Below are positions 1 to 8,374 of a DNA stretch of 49,893 nt, piece after piece. The position numbers and the translations under genes are program-made. The stretch is from Clostridiaceae bacterium (GTDB lineage Bacteria > Bacillota > Clostridia > TANB77 > CAG-508). The notes beneath the pieces were generated by a model, which was not told the DNA's origin, did no database searches, and worked only from the letters and a program-made list of their open reading frames with translations. Positions within the stretch are counted from its first letter, which is position 1; each line of letters begins with the position of its first letter. Where the stretch lies: positions 1 through 49,893 of the forward strand of contig JAAZCX010000006.1 in NCBI GenBank assembly GCA_012513065.1, read 5' to 3'.

Positions 1-36
1 GAAATTATCATGTAATAACAATAAAATAGTAAACAA

Positions 37-65
37 TTGATTTTAATATTAATATGTGCTATAAT
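37..65 (+). promoter_or_regulatory. Sigma-A-type promoter for the first small membrane protein
   Basis: TTGATT (37-42), a 17-bp spacer and TATAAT (60-65) lie about 55 bp before the ATG at 120. The -10 is a perfect consensus. Transcription should start near 72. Confidence 0.7.
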
Positions 66-119
66 ATATAGTATATAAGGCAATATGCCAAATTAAAACA
101 GGAAAAGGAGAATAATATT

Positions 120-395
120 ATGACAAGAAGAAAAAAAATACGGATAAGAAATATTATACTTGCTATTACTTATTTAGTAGTAGGCATAGTAGGAACAATG
201 GCATCAGGAATGGGTATATGTAGTATGTGGCTTTCTGGAAAATTTTTACCGGTATATATTAGTGGTATATATGTTGTAGGAAATCAAGTATTAAGATACC
301 TATTGTATGCTATAATGTTTGCAGCAATAATTGTATTTGTAATGTGTGGAAATTATGGATACAGTTACCTTTCCAAAAAAAGGAAGAAGCATTAA
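120..395 (+). CDS. Small membrane protein of unknown function
   Basis: A 91-residue protein that I do not recognise. The N-terminus is very basic (TRRKKIRIR), and two hydrophobic segments follow at about residues 10-35 and 55-78. A basic tail (KKRKKH) suggests that both ends face the cytoplasm. The start at 120 is supported by AAAGGAG at 104-110. It is monocistronic, with its own promoter at 37-65 and a terminator that begins inside the last codons. Function cannot be inferred from the sequence. Confidence 0.7.
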   Translation: MTRRKKIRIRNIILAITYLVVGIVGTMASGMGICSMWLSGKFLPVYISGIYVVGNQVLRYLLYAIMFAAIIVFVMCGNYGYSYLSKKRKKH

Positions 396-410
396 TTGCT
401 TCTTCTTTTT
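383..410 (+). terminator. Rho-independent terminator
   Basis: GAAGAAGC (383-390) and GCTTCTTC (398-405) form an 8-bp stem followed by a T-run. The left arm overlaps the last codons of the preceding gene. Confidence 0.85.
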
Positions 411-422
411 ATTATAAATGAA

Positions 423-451
423 TTTACAAAATTAAAAAAATATGATAGAAT
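423..451 (+). promoter_or_regulatory. Sigma-A-type promoter
   Basis: TTTACA (423-428), a 17-bp spacer and TAGAAT (446-451) sit 47 bp before the ATG at 499. Confidence 0.6.
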
Positions 452-498
452 AGAAAAACAAAATAAATTGTTTTAATAATTATAAGGAGGATGCATCT

Positions 499-885
499 AT
501 GGAAAACACAAATATACGGGCTATAATTATAGCACTTCTATTACTTGTCACTGGAACAGTATACCTAATGTATTTTTATGCAAAGACTATGCAAATTGCA
601 TTAGATTTACAATCTATAAGCGATAATATTAAAACTTATAGCTTGATTAATGAAGGTAATCAATATATAACTGATAAAATTGAAGAACAAATACAAATAA
701 GACAAGATGAATACTATAACTCATCAGACACATACACAAAGATATTTTCTAATAGCAGTATAGGAGTAAGAATACTTTTGTTAATAATATTTGTAGTAGT
801 AACGCCAGTAGCTCTAGTAGATATGTGGTCATATATTATAAAATATATGTTGTCAAAACTATTAAAAATCAAGAAAAAAGACTAG
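499..885 (+). CDS. Membrane protein of unknown function with two TM segments
   Basis: A 128-residue protein that I do not recognise. A hydrophobic segment at about residues 8-27 is followed by a polar region of about 65 residues (30-95) that is probably extracytoplasmic. A second hydrophobic segment spans about 90-108, and the tail is Lys-rich. This topology, with a short extracellular loop held by two TM helices, resembles small sensors or stress proteins, but no motif fixes a role. The start has AAGGAGG at 484-490. It is transcribed alone, between its own promoter and terminator. Confidence 0.7.
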   Translation: MENTNIRAIIIALLLLVTGTVYLMYFYAKTMQIALDLQSISDNIKTYSLINEGNQYITDKIEEQIQIRQDEYYNSSDTYTKIFSNSSIGVRILLLIIFVVVTPVALVDMWSYIIKYMLSKLLKIKKKD

Positions 886-905
886 ATGAAAATCTAGTCT
901 TTTTG
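876..905 (+). terminator. Rho-independent terminator
   Basis: AGACTAGAT, a GAAA loop and ATCTAGTCT followed by TTTT. The left arm overlaps the stop codon of the upstream gene. Confidence 0.85.
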
Positions 906-964
906 ATGTAAAAAAATTTATAAAAATTTCGTAATAAATTTGTAATAAAAATGATAAAAAATGC

Positions 965-993
965 TTGTCTAAATGTAAAGAATATGATATAAA
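965..993 (+). promoter_or_regulatory. Sigma-A-type promoter for the two-component operon
   Basis: TTGTCT (965-970), a 17-bp spacer and TATAAA (988-993) lie 41 bp before the response-regulator ATG. Confidence 0.6.
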
Positions 994-1034
994 TAAATAA
1001 ATAATGTCTTAGAAAAAGAAAGGCGGAATTTTCT

Positions 1035-1766
1035 ATGGAGGAAAATTTAAATAAAAAAACTATTTTAATAGTAGATGATGAAAAAACAATAGTTGATATG
1101 TTAGTTTATAATTTACAAAAAGAAGGATACAATACTTTAGAAGCAAATGATGGTGAAGAAGCAATACATATTGCATTAGAAGAAAAACCAAATTTAGTAT
1201 TACTTGATATAATGCTTCCAAAAATGGATGGATTAGCAGTATGCAAGAGAATAAGACAATCTTTAGATATTCCAATATTAATGATTTCTGCTAAAGATGA
1301 AGAAATTGATAAAATATTAGGACTAGAATTAGGTGCTGATGATTATATAACTAAACCATTTAGCGTAAGAGAATTAATGGCAAGAGTAAAAGCTAATTTA
1401 AGAAAAGCTGAAATGACAGATAAAGTATTTGATGAGAAAAACAATGATAATAAGGCAGGAACAAATATAATTACTGTTGGAGATTTAAGTTTAGACTTAA
1501 ATAAATTTGAAGTAAAAGTCAGAGGAGAAATTATAGATTTAACTCTAAGAGAATTTGAAGTATTGAAATATTTAGCAAATCAACCAGGACAAGTAGTAAC
1601 AAGAGAAGTTTTATTAGAAAAAGTATGGGGATATGAATATTATGGAGATATTCGTACAGTTGATGTTACAGTTCGTAGAATAAGAGAAAAAATCGAAAAA
1701 GATACTTCGAATCCAAAGATATTAATTACAAAAAGAGGAGTTGGCTATTATATAGCATCAAAATAA
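1035..1766 (+). CDS. OmpR/PhoB-family response regulator
   Basis: A 243-residue DNA-binding response regulator. The receiver domain (about 8-120) shows the acidic pair D14-D15, the phospho-acceptor D58 in LLDIMLPKMDG, and the conserved Lys in the TKPF motif. A linker rich in Asp, Asn and Lys (about 127-142) leads to an OmpR-type winged helix (about 145-240) with the LTLREFEVLKYLA and VDVTVRRIREKIE signatures. The cognate kinase follows, so this is a PhoB- or WalR-type system. No walH/walI genes follow, so PhoB-like and WalR-like roles cannot be separated from this window. Confidence 0.92.
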   Translation: MEENLNKKTILIVDDEKTIVDMLVYNLQKEGYNTLEANDGEEAIHIALEEKPNLVLLDIMLPKMDGLAVCKRIRQSLDIPILMISAKDEEIDKILGLELGADDYITKPFSVRELMARVKANLRKAEMTDKVFDEKNNDNKAGTNIITVGDLSLDLNKFEVKVRGEIIDLTLREFEVLKYLANQPGQVVTREVLLEKVWGYEYYGDIRTVDVTVRRIREKIEKDTSNPKILITKRGVGYYIASK

Positions 1767-1776
1767 AAATGCAATG

Positions 1777-1809
1777 ATGCACAAAGAAGGACGATCCTTT
1801 TTTGTGCAT
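1777..1809 (+). promoter_or_regulatory. Long hairpin between response regulator and kinase genes
   Basis: A 15-bp stem with one G-U pair and a CGA triloop (1777-1791 / 1795-1809) sits 10 bases after the regulator stop and 24 bases before the kinase ATG. Only a weak T-tract follows, so an mRNA processing, stabilising or partial attenuation site fits better than a full terminator. Confidence 0.65.
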
Positions 1810-1833
1810 TTTCATATATGGGAGAGAAAAATA

Positions 1834-3264
1834 ATGTTAAAAAATATACAATTAAAAATCATATTAATATTTAGTATATTAGGAATAGCCTTAATTTCTG
1901 GTTTTGGCGCTTTTTTAATTATTAATTTACAATCAATTGAACCTCAAGTAGCAGTTCAAACTGTACAAGAAATTGAATCATATAGAGAAGTAATCTCAAT
2001 GCAAATCCATAATGCAAAATTAGTTACAATTATATTAATATTCTCATACGGAGTTATATCTATATTAATAGGAATTTTTGTATCAAAGGCTATTTTAGAC
2101 CCAATTTCAAGATTGATAGATAGTGCACCTAAAATTGCTGCTGGAGAAAATGTAGAAATTAATAATAATTTAGATGGGAAAGATGAGTTAACAAGTGCGT
2201 TTAATTTAATGACAAATGAATTAAGAGAAAATTTAAATGAAGTTAACAGACAAAAAAGACAAATTGAAACTATTTTACTTCATATGACTGATGGTATTAT
2301 TGCATTTGATATGGAAGGTAAAATAATGCATATAAATCCTGCAACAACAGACTTATTAAAACTTACAGAAAAGGATAATACATTTGAAAAAATATTTGGT
2401 AAATTAAATATAGACATAAATTTAGAAAAAACAATATATCTAGAAAATTGGACATCTTCTGAACAAAGAGTACAAGTAGAAGATAAATATTTAAATATTT
2501 TCTTTGCATCTTTTAAAGATGAAAAAGATAGACCATCAGGAATAATGGTAGTTATACAAGATATTACTGAACATGTAAAACTTGATAATATGAGAAAAGA
2601 ATTTGTGGCAAATGTATCACATGAATTAAAAACACCTATTACATCAATTATGGGATATGCAGATACATTATTAGAAGGTGAATATGATAAAGAAACACAA
2701 GATAAATTCTTGAATGTAATTGCTCAAGAAGCACGAAGAATGGCTAAATTAGTAACAGATTTATTAATATTATCACGTTATGATAGTAATAAAGTCAAGA
2801 AAGAAATAGCAGAATTCGATTTAGGAGATTTAGTAAAGAAATGTCAAGAAAAATTACAATTAGAAATTAACAAAAAAGGTCATGAAGTAGAATGTTTTGT
2901 AACAGCAAATGTACCTCCAGTAAAAGCTGATAAAGATGGAATTGAAAGAGTGGTATTAAATATATTAACAAATAGTATAAAATATACACAAGATAATGGT
3001 AGTATAAAAATTTATGTAGGATTTGTATATAATGATGCATATATTAAAGTAATTGATAATGGAATAGGAATACCTGAGGAAGATTTAAATAGGATTTTTG
3101 ATCGTTTTTATCGTGTAGATAAAGCAAGAACTAGAGAAATGGGAGGAACAGGTTTAGGACTTTCTATTGCAAAAGAAATATTAGATCAAAATAATGGAAG
3201 CATAGATATTAAAAGCCAAAAAGGAAAAGGTACTGAAGTTGTAATTAGAATACCAACAAAATAG
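1834..3264 (+). CDS. PhoR/WalK-type sensor histidine kinase
   Basis: A 476-residue membrane sensor kinase, partner of the upstream regulator. TM1 is at about 8-30 and TM2 at about 58-82, enclosing a short extracytoplasmic loop of about 30 residues. A HAMP segment, a PAS domain (DGIIAFDMEGKIMHINPA) and a HisKA domain follow, with phospho-acceptor H263 in NVSHELKTP. The HATPase domain has an N-box, a G1 box (DNGIGI), an F-box (IFDRFYRVD) and a G2 box (GGTGLGLSIAKE). I chose the ATG at 1834 because GGGAGAG lies just upstream. An in-frame ATG at 1774 lies inside a hairpin with no SD. The small sensory loop suggests intramembrane or partner-mediated sensing. Confidence 0.92.
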   Translation: MLKNIQLKIILIFSILGIALISGFGAFLIINLQSIEPQVAVQTVQEIESYREVISMQIHNAKLVTIILIFSYGVISILIGIFVSKAILDPISRLIDSAPKIAAGENVEINNNLDGKDELTSAFNLMTNELRENLNEVNRQKRQIETILLHMTDGIIAFDMEGKIMHINPATTDLLKLTEKDNTFEKIFGKLNIDINLEKTIYLENWTSSEQRVQVEDKYLNIFFASFKDEKDRPSGIMVVIQDITEHVKLDNMRKEFVANVSHELKTPITSIMGYADTLLEGEYDKETQDKFLNVIAQEARRMAKLVTDLLILSRYDSNKVKKEIAEFDLGDLVKKCQEKLQLEINKKGHEVECFVTANVPPVKADKDGIERVVLNILTNSIKYTQDNGSIKIYVGFVYNDAYIKVIDNGIGIPEEDLNRIFDRFYRVDKARTREMGGTGLGLSIAKEILDQNNGSIDIKSQKGKGTEVVIRIPTK

Positions 3265-3378
3265 AAATAATATATATTAATATTATCTGAAAATATAGTA
3301 AAGTTATTGAAAAACAAGTTCGAAAAATATATAATAAATATATTAACTTGTAAATGTGTGAGAGGAAGTAAAAAAATA

Positions 3379-4005
3379 ATGATTAACAAAAAAGACACAA
3401 TAAAAGAAATTTTAGAATGGTTTTATTGTATTGTGATTGCAATTGTACTTGCAATATTAATTAGATATTTTATAGGAACACCAACTGAAGTACAACAAAC
3501 TTCTATGTTTCCTACTCTAGAACAAGGACAAAGATTAATTTTAAATCGTTTAGTTAAAACATTTAATCAAACACCTAATAGGGGAGATATAATAACATTT
3601 GAAGCACCAAAGATGCAAGTAGTAGGACAAATCACAGCTAAATACGATAAAGAGTTTTCAAATTGGTTTGAAGAATTTTCTTATTATGTGTTAGAAATTA
3701 ATAAAATGAGTTATATAAAGAGAGTTATCGCACTTCCAGGGGAACATGTAGAAATATATGAAGGAAAAATACATATTAATGGTGAAGAATTAAAGGAAGA
3801 CTATTTAAAAGAAGATGTGTTTACAGAAGCTAAAAATCAATATTTGACAGATTTTGTGGTTCCAGATGGATATATTTTTGCAGTTGGAGATAACAGAAAA
3901 TATAGTTCGGACTGTAGAGAATTTGGATGTATTCCAATAGAAAAAATAGAAAGCCAAGTATTGATTCGCTTTTGGCCATTAAATTTATTCGGAACTATAA
4001 AATAA
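3379..4005 (+). CDS. lepB: Signal peptidase I
   Basis: A 208-residue type I signal peptidase that cleaves signal peptides on the outer face of the membrane. It has one N-terminal TM (about 14-32). The catalytic Ser is S42 in QTSMFPTL, and the general-base Lys is K114 in YIKRVIALPGE. The box E-like GDNRKYSSDCREFG is near the C-terminus. The ATG at 3379 is preceded by GAGAGGAAG. An upstream in-frame ATG at 3307 would add 24 residues with no SD. The odd point is a loop of about 30 residues between the boxes (QITAKYDKEFSNWFEEFS), which Gram-positive SipS-type enzymes often vary. Confidence 0.92.
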   Translation: MINKKDTIKEILEWFYCIVIAIVLAILIRYFIGTPTEVQQTSMFPTLEQGQRLILNRLVKTFNQTPNRGDIITFEAPKMQVVGQITAKYDKEFSNWFEEFSYYVLEINKMSYIKRVIALPGEHVEIYEGKIHINGEELKEDYLKEDVFTEAKNQYLTDFVVPDGYIFAVGDNRKYSSDCREFGCIPIEKIESQVLIRFWPLNLFGTIK

Positions 4006-4029
4006 GTTTAAAAGAGAGGAGCAATTATC

Positions 4030-4935
4030 TTGAGTTTTGATAATATTACAGGAAATAATAAAGTAAAAGATTTTTTAAATAAATCTTTAAAAGAAAATCA
4101 TGTTTCACATAGTTATTTGTTTGTTGGAATAGATGGTATTGGGAAAACTTTATTTGCTCAAGAATTTGCTAGAAAATTATTATGTATAGATCAAGAAGAA
4201 AGTGAAAATTGCCTATCTTGTATAAAAATGAAATCAGGAAATCATCCAGATTTTGAAAAAATAGAACCTGAAGAAGGAATAATAAAGATAGATACAATTA
4301 GACAGTTACAAGAAAAAATAGTACAAAAGCCTATCACATCTAAAAGAAAAGTTTATTTAATAAAAGATAGTGAATATATGAAAGCTGAAGCTCAAAATTG
4401 TTTACTAAAAACATTGGAAGAACCACCGGAATATGCTATAATTATATTAACGACGGCAAATGAAAGCAAACTTTTACCAACTATTAGATCAAGATGTTTA
4501 AAAGTCTCTTTTGATGCAATACCAGAAGAAACTATTATAAAATACATAAATGAAAATAACTCATCAGAGATAGATAACAATTTAATTTCTATGAGTGAAG
4601 GAAGTATAGGGAAAGCTATTCTTTTACAAGAGAAAAAAGATATATATGAAAGTGTAACAAATATATTAGATGAAATTCAAAATGAAGATATGAATACTTT
4701 GTGGAAAAAAGCTGAATTATTATATAAGCAGAAAGATAACATACAAGACATATTGTCTTATATTAATGTATATTTATATAAAACAAAAAATTTAAATAAA
4801 ATAAATTGTATTAAGTATGTAGAAGATACTAAAAAAAGATTAGCGTCTAATAGCAATTATGATATGAGTATAGATTATCTTCTTATTAAATTATGGGAGG
4901 GAATAAATGAAAAATATAGTAGGAGTTCGATTTAA
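4030..4935 (+). CDS. holB: DNA polymerase III delta' subunit
   Basis: A 301-residue clamp-loader AAA+ protein. Visible features are Walker A in VGIDGIGKTLFAQE, a Cys cluster (CIDQEESENCLSCIKM) forming the clamp-loader zinc module, the NCLLKTLEEPPEYAI segment and the SRC sensor motif (TIRSRCLKV). Length fits delta'. Translation starts at TTG 4030 behind GAGAGGAG. It lies 24 bp after lepB and overlaps ricT by 29 bp, so holB and ricT are probably translationally coupled, as in many Firmicutes. Confidence 0.9.
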   Translation: MSFDNITGNNKVKDFLNKSLKENHVSHSYLFVGIDGIGKTLFAQEFARKLLCIDQEESENCLSCIKMKSGNHPDFEKIEPEEGIIKIDTIRQLQEKIVQKPITSKRKVYLIKDSEYMKAEAQNCLLKTLEEPPEYAIIILTTANESKLLPTIRSRCLKVSFDAIPEETIIKYINENNSSEIDNNLISMSEGSIGKAILLQEKKDIYESVTNILDEIQNEDMNTLWKKAELLYKQKDNIQDILSYINVYLYKTKNLNKINCIKYVEDTKKRLASNSNYDMSIDYLLIKLWEGINEKYSRSSI

Positions 4936-5830
4936 AAAACCAGGCAAAATCTATTTTTTTGATCCAGGGAACTTACAAATAACCAATAAAGATTTTGTTA
5001 TAGTTGAAACGGCTCAAGGTGAAGAATATGGAGAAGTTGTAATTAGTAATAGGAATATGCCTGAAGAGAATATTGTAAAGCCATTAAAGAAAGTAATTAG
5101 AATTGCAACTAACAAAGATAAAAAACATAATGATGAAAATAAAGAAAAAGAAAAAGAAGCTTTTACTATTTGCCAAGAAAAAGTAAAACAGCATAAATTA
5201 GATATGACATTAACAGATGTTGAATTTAAATTTGATAATAGTAAAGTTTTATTTTATTTTACTGCAGATGGAAGAATTGATTTTAGAGAATTAGTAAAAG
5301 ATTTAGCATCAATCTTTAAAACAAGAATAGAACTTAGACAAATAGGTGTAAGAGATGAAATAAAAAGAATAGGTGGAAATGGAGTATGTGGTAGAGAATT
5401 ATGCTGCTGTTCATTTCTAGGTAATTTTGAAACAGTATCTATAAAAATGGCTAAAGAACAAAATATGTCATTAAATCCTTCAAAAATATCAGGAAATTGT
5501 GGAAGATTAATGTGTTGCTTAAAATATGAAGAAGATGTTTATATAGAAAAAATCAATAGAATCCCTAAAATTGGAGCTATTGTAAAAACAGAAAATGGAG
5601 AAGGAACAGTAGAAGGTGTAGAAACTTTAAAAGAAAGATTAAGAGTAAAACTAAAAGATGAAAATGGAGAATCATATTATAAAAAATTTGATGCTAAAGA
5701 TGTTAAAATAATAAAAAATGTAGAAGATGAAAAGTTAGATCCAGAGGAAAAAGAACATTTAAGAGAATTACAAGAACTTGAAAAGTTGGAAAAATTAGAT
5801 ACAAAAAATAAAGCTGGAGATGATTTATAA
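4907..5830 (+). CDS. ricT: RicT/YaaT-like PSP1-domain protein
   Basis: A 307-residue protein of the PSP1 family. In Bacillus, RicT (YaaT) is part of the RicA-RicF-RicT complex that carries Fe-S clusters, stimulates RNase Y-dependent mRNA maturation and affects development. Two Cys clusters are visible, GGNGVCGRELCCCSFLGNF and SGNCGRLMCCLKYE, the family's characteristic metal-binding segment. The C-terminus is Glu/Lys-rich. The start at 4907 has TGGGAGGG upstream and lies within the last codons of holB. No ricA or ricF gene is present in the window. Confidence 0.88.
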   Translation: MKNIVGVRFKKPGKIYFFDPGNLQITNKDFVIVETAQGEEYGEVVISNRNMPEENIVKPLKKVIRIATNKDKKHNDENKEKEKEAFTICQEKVKQHKLDMTLTDVEFKFDNSKVLFYFTADGRIDFRELVKDLASIFKTRIELRQIGVRDEIKRIGGNGVCGRELCCCSFLGNFETVSIKMAKEQNMSLNPSKISGNCGRLMCCLKYEEDVYIEKINRIPKIGAIVKTENGEGTVEGVETLKERLRVKLKDENGESYYKKFDAKDVKIIKNVEDEKLDPEEKEHLRELQELEKLEKLDTKNKAGDDL

Positions 5831-5896
5831 AATAAAATCATAAAAGTATTTTTTAAAAATATAATAACAGAAGAAATATGAAAGGTGGTGAAATTT

Positions 5897-6067
5897 ATGG
5901 CATATAAAATAACAGATAAATGTATCAAATGTGGAGCATGTGTAGCAGAATGTCCAGTAGGATGTATATTAGATGATGGTGAAAAATATAGAATAGATAA
6001 AGATCAATGTATTGGATGTGGAACATGTGCAGGAGTTTGCCCAGTAGAAGCACCAGTAGAAGAATAA
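5897..6067 (+). CDS. 2[4Fe-4S] ferredoxin
   Basis: A 56-residue bacterial ferredoxin. Two complete CxxCxxCxxxCP motifs are visible ([12 protein letters not shown] and [12 protein letters not shown]), each supplying four Cys ligands to a low-potential cluster. It is a likely electron acceptor for the oxidoreductase encoded just downstream on the other strand. The ATG at 5897 follows AAAGGTGG. An in-frame GTG at 5885 lies inside that SD and was rejected. Confidence 0.95.
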   Translation: MAYKITDKCIKCGACVAECPVGCILDDGEKYRIDKDQCIGCGTCAGVCPVEAPVEE

Positions 6068-6089
6068 TATATTAATACTTAAAATAAAA

Positions 6090-6122
6090 AATAAAAGAAC
6101 TGTAAGGTTCTTTTATTTTTTT
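6090..6122. terminator. Bidirectional terminator between ferredoxin and flippase-like genes
   Basis: ATAAAAGAAC (6091-6100) pairs with GTTCTTTTAT (6107-6116). A-tracts on the left and T-tracts on the right allow termination in both directions. Confidence 0.8.
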
Positions 6123-6157
6123 GTATTATATTATATTTCTATTTAATTTAGTTTAGC

Positions 6158-7273
6158 TTAATTTAAACTATCTGTTTTATTATTTTTAAATTGCTTATTT
6201 TTAGTTGGAATTAAGAATAATGCTCCTATAATTATTGGTAAATAGAAAGTATATAGTCTCCAAAATAAAATAGACATATTTATTGTTCCTTTTTCAAATA
6301 TAGAACTGAATAATAATAAGAAACCACCTTCTGCTCCAACACCAGATCCAGGAGTAGGGACAAAAGTCATTATTAATAATAAAAATGCTTGAGCAGGTAT
6401 TATTTGCCAAAAGTTTATTCCAGAATTACCAAATGCTCTATATACCATATATGTAATAGAATAGTAAGCAAAAGATTGTAAAATTGAAAAAATAAAAACT
6501 TTAAATACTACTAATTTTTGAGTATTCATTTTTTTAAATTGATTATTAAAGTTAATAATACCATTATTTAATTTTTCAATTTTTTCATCTGATTTTCTTA
6601 ATATTTTAATTTTACCTAAAAAATTAATAATTGGATTAACTATAAATGTTATTATTCTAGGTTTTATACCGATAAGTATTGTAACAATTATAGCAATAAT
6701 ATTAATTACAAATCCTGAAATAGCAATCCAAACGTAGTCCTTAAATAAATTTAAAAAGAAATCAAATTGAAATATTACTACTAGCAAAGTAAAAAATATT
6801 AAAGCAATTTGAGCTATTATAAATTTCATTGCTAAAATAGAAAAAGAATCACTAGCCTTTTTGTTCGTTTGTGTAAGTTCATATGCTTGCATTGGTTGCC
6901 CACCAGAGCAAAAAGGAGTAATATTATTAAATAATTGACCAATCATTGTAACTTTTAAAGAATTTAAGAAAGTTTGGTTTGGATATATTTTTTTAAGTGG
7001 TATATGAAGGCAAAAAGTATCACATATCCACATTATAATTAAAGATCCAAATCCAGCCAAAACCCATTTATAATCTACAGAATTTAGAAGTTGTAGAATA
7101 TTTGATAAGCCATCAACATTTAACATATAAATAAATAAGCCAATGAAAATAACTAAGATTAAAGCAAAATTAAAGAAAATCATTCTTTTGTTCGTAACTT
7201 TAATTTCAGGTTCAATGTTAGCATTAACTTTTTTTTCATATACATTTTTATCATTATCTATATTATTATCCAT
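6158..7273 (-). CDS. Flippase-like integral membrane protein (LPG synthase TM / UPF0104 family)
   Basis: A 371-residue polytopic protein with about eight hydrophobic segments after a polar N-terminus of about 28 residues. The family signatures NNITPFCSGGQPMQAY and PTPGSGVGAEGGF are present. Homologues form the membrane part of MprF, which flips lysyl-phosphatidylglycerol, but stand-alone members have no aminoacyl-transferase domain and their substrate is usually unknown. There is no synthase domain here, so lipid or polyprenyl-substrate translocation is inference. It is convergent with the ferredoxin and lies downstream of the por operon on the same strand, with a terminator between. Confidence 0.8.
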   Translation of the reverse strand: MDNNIDNDKNVYEKKVNANIEPEIKVTNKRMIFFNFALILVIFIGLFIYMLNVDGLSNILQLLNSVDYKWVLAGFGSLIIMWICDTFCLHIPLKKIYPNQTFLNSLKVTMIGQLFNNITPFCSGGQPMQAYELTQTNKKASDSFSILAMKFIIAQIALIFFTLLVVIFQFDFFLNLFKDYVWIAISGFVINIIAIIVTILIGIKPRIITFIVNPIINFLGKIKILRKSDEKIEKLNNGIINFNNQFKKMNTQKLVVFKVFIFSILQSFAYYSITYMVYRAFGNSGINFWQIIPAQAFLLLIMTFVPTPGSGVGAEGGFLLLFSSIFEKGTINMSILFWRLYTFYLPIIIGALFLIPTKNKQFKNNKTDSLN

Positions 7274-7300
7274 AAAAACAAATCCTTCTATTTTTTTATA

Positions 7301-7329
7301 ATATTATATTATTTTATGTTTAAAGTCAA
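7301..7329 (-). promoter_or_regulatory. Sigma-A-type promoter for the flippase-like gene
   Basis: On the minus strand, TTGACT (7324-7329), a 17-bp spacer and TAATAT (7301-7306). A TATAAT at 7303-7308 with a 15-bp spacer is an alternative -10. Confidence 0.55.
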
Positions 7330-7344
7330 TAATTATAATTGATT

Positions 7345-7400
7345 GATAAAAAAATAAAAAATCAACTTCATTTATAGTATATTGATAGTTGATTTTTTAT
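7345..7400 (-). terminator. Terminator of the por operon
   Basis: A 14-bp AT-rich stem (7354-7367 / 7387-7400) with a 19-base loop is followed by T-rich sequence on the minus strand, just past the porB stop. Confidence 0.7.
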
Positions 7401-7420
7401 TTATTAATTTATTATATATA

Positions 7421-8374
7421 TTATTCTCTATTTGTTAATTCTTCTAAATCTAAAAGTTCTTGCCATCTTTTATCTACTTCTTTTTGAAATTCTTCAATCA
7501 TCCATTCATTACCTGGTTTAAACATATGTTTAAATCTTCTTTGTGGACGTAAAAATTCTTCAATAGGTAATTTTTTAGCAGGTTTATAAGTTATTTTATA
7601 TTTACCATTTTCAACTTCATATAATGGCCAATAACAAGTATCAACCGCTAATTTATTAATATCCATTAAGCTATCTGTTGAATATCCCCAACCTCTAGGA
7701 CATGGAGCAAGTACATTTAAGAAAGTAGCTCCTTTTGTATATATTGCTTTTTCTGCTTTTTCATATAAATCTTTAAAATTCATAAATGCAGCAGTTTGAG
7801 CAACATAAGGTAAATGATGTGCTTCCATAACTTCTGTTAAATCTTTACGAATTTGCATTTTACCAGGTATTATTTCACCAGCTGGTGAAGTAGTAGTATC
7901 TGCAAAATGAGGAGTAGCAGAAGAACGTTGAATACCAGTGTTCATATAAGCTCCATTATCATAACATACATATGTCATGTCATGGCCTCTTTCCATAGCA
8001 CCAGATAAACTTTGAAGACCTATATCATAAGTTCCTCCATCACCACCAAATGTGATAAATTTAAAGTTTTCATTTTCTTTTAATTTTCCTTGTTTCTTTA
8101 ATGATTTGTATGCTGCTTCAACACCAGAACAAGTAGCAGAAGCACATTCAAAAGCTGTATGAATATAAGAACAATCCCAAGAAGAATATGGATATATACA
8201 TGTTGAAACTTCCATACAACCAGTTGCATTAGATACAACTGCATGATCTCCTTCTTTTAGAGCTCTCATTACCATACGTCCAACTATTGGAGCACCACAA
8301 CCAGCACACATTCTATGTCCAGAAACAAATACAGAAGGCTTATTTGCCACTATTTCTTTTAAATTATATGCCAT
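7421..8374 (-). CDS. porB: Pyruvate/2-oxoacid:ferredoxin oxidoreductase beta subunit
   Basis: A 317-residue TPP-binding subunit. It carries the CAGCGAP motif near the N-terminus, which together with later Cys residues ligates a 4Fe-4S cluster. The TPP/Mg site is GGDGGTYDIGLQSL followed by CYDNGAYMNTG. With PorA, PorD and PorG it would oxidise pyruvate to acetyl-CoA and CO2 and reduce ferredoxin in the cytoplasm. Its start overlaps the porA end by 11 bp, implying coupling. The pyruvate preference is inferred from similarity to PorA/PorB; related enzymes use 2-ketoisovalerate. Confidence 0.92.
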   Translation of the reverse strand: MAYNLKEIVANKPSVFVSGHRMCAGCGAPIVGRMVMRALKEGDHAVVSNATGCMEVSTCIYPYSSWDCSYIHTAFECASATCSGVEAAYKSLKKQGKLKENENFKFITFGGDGGTYDIGLQSLSGAMERGHDMTYVCYDNGAYMNTGIQRSSATPHFADTTTSPAGEIIPGKMQIRKDLTEVMEAHHLPYVAQTAAFMNFKDLYEKAEKAIYTKGATFLNVLAPCPRGWGYSTDSLMDINKLAVDTCYWPLYEVENGKYKITYKPAKKLPIEEFLRPQRRFKHMFKPGNEWMIEEFQKEVDKRWQELLDLEELTNRE

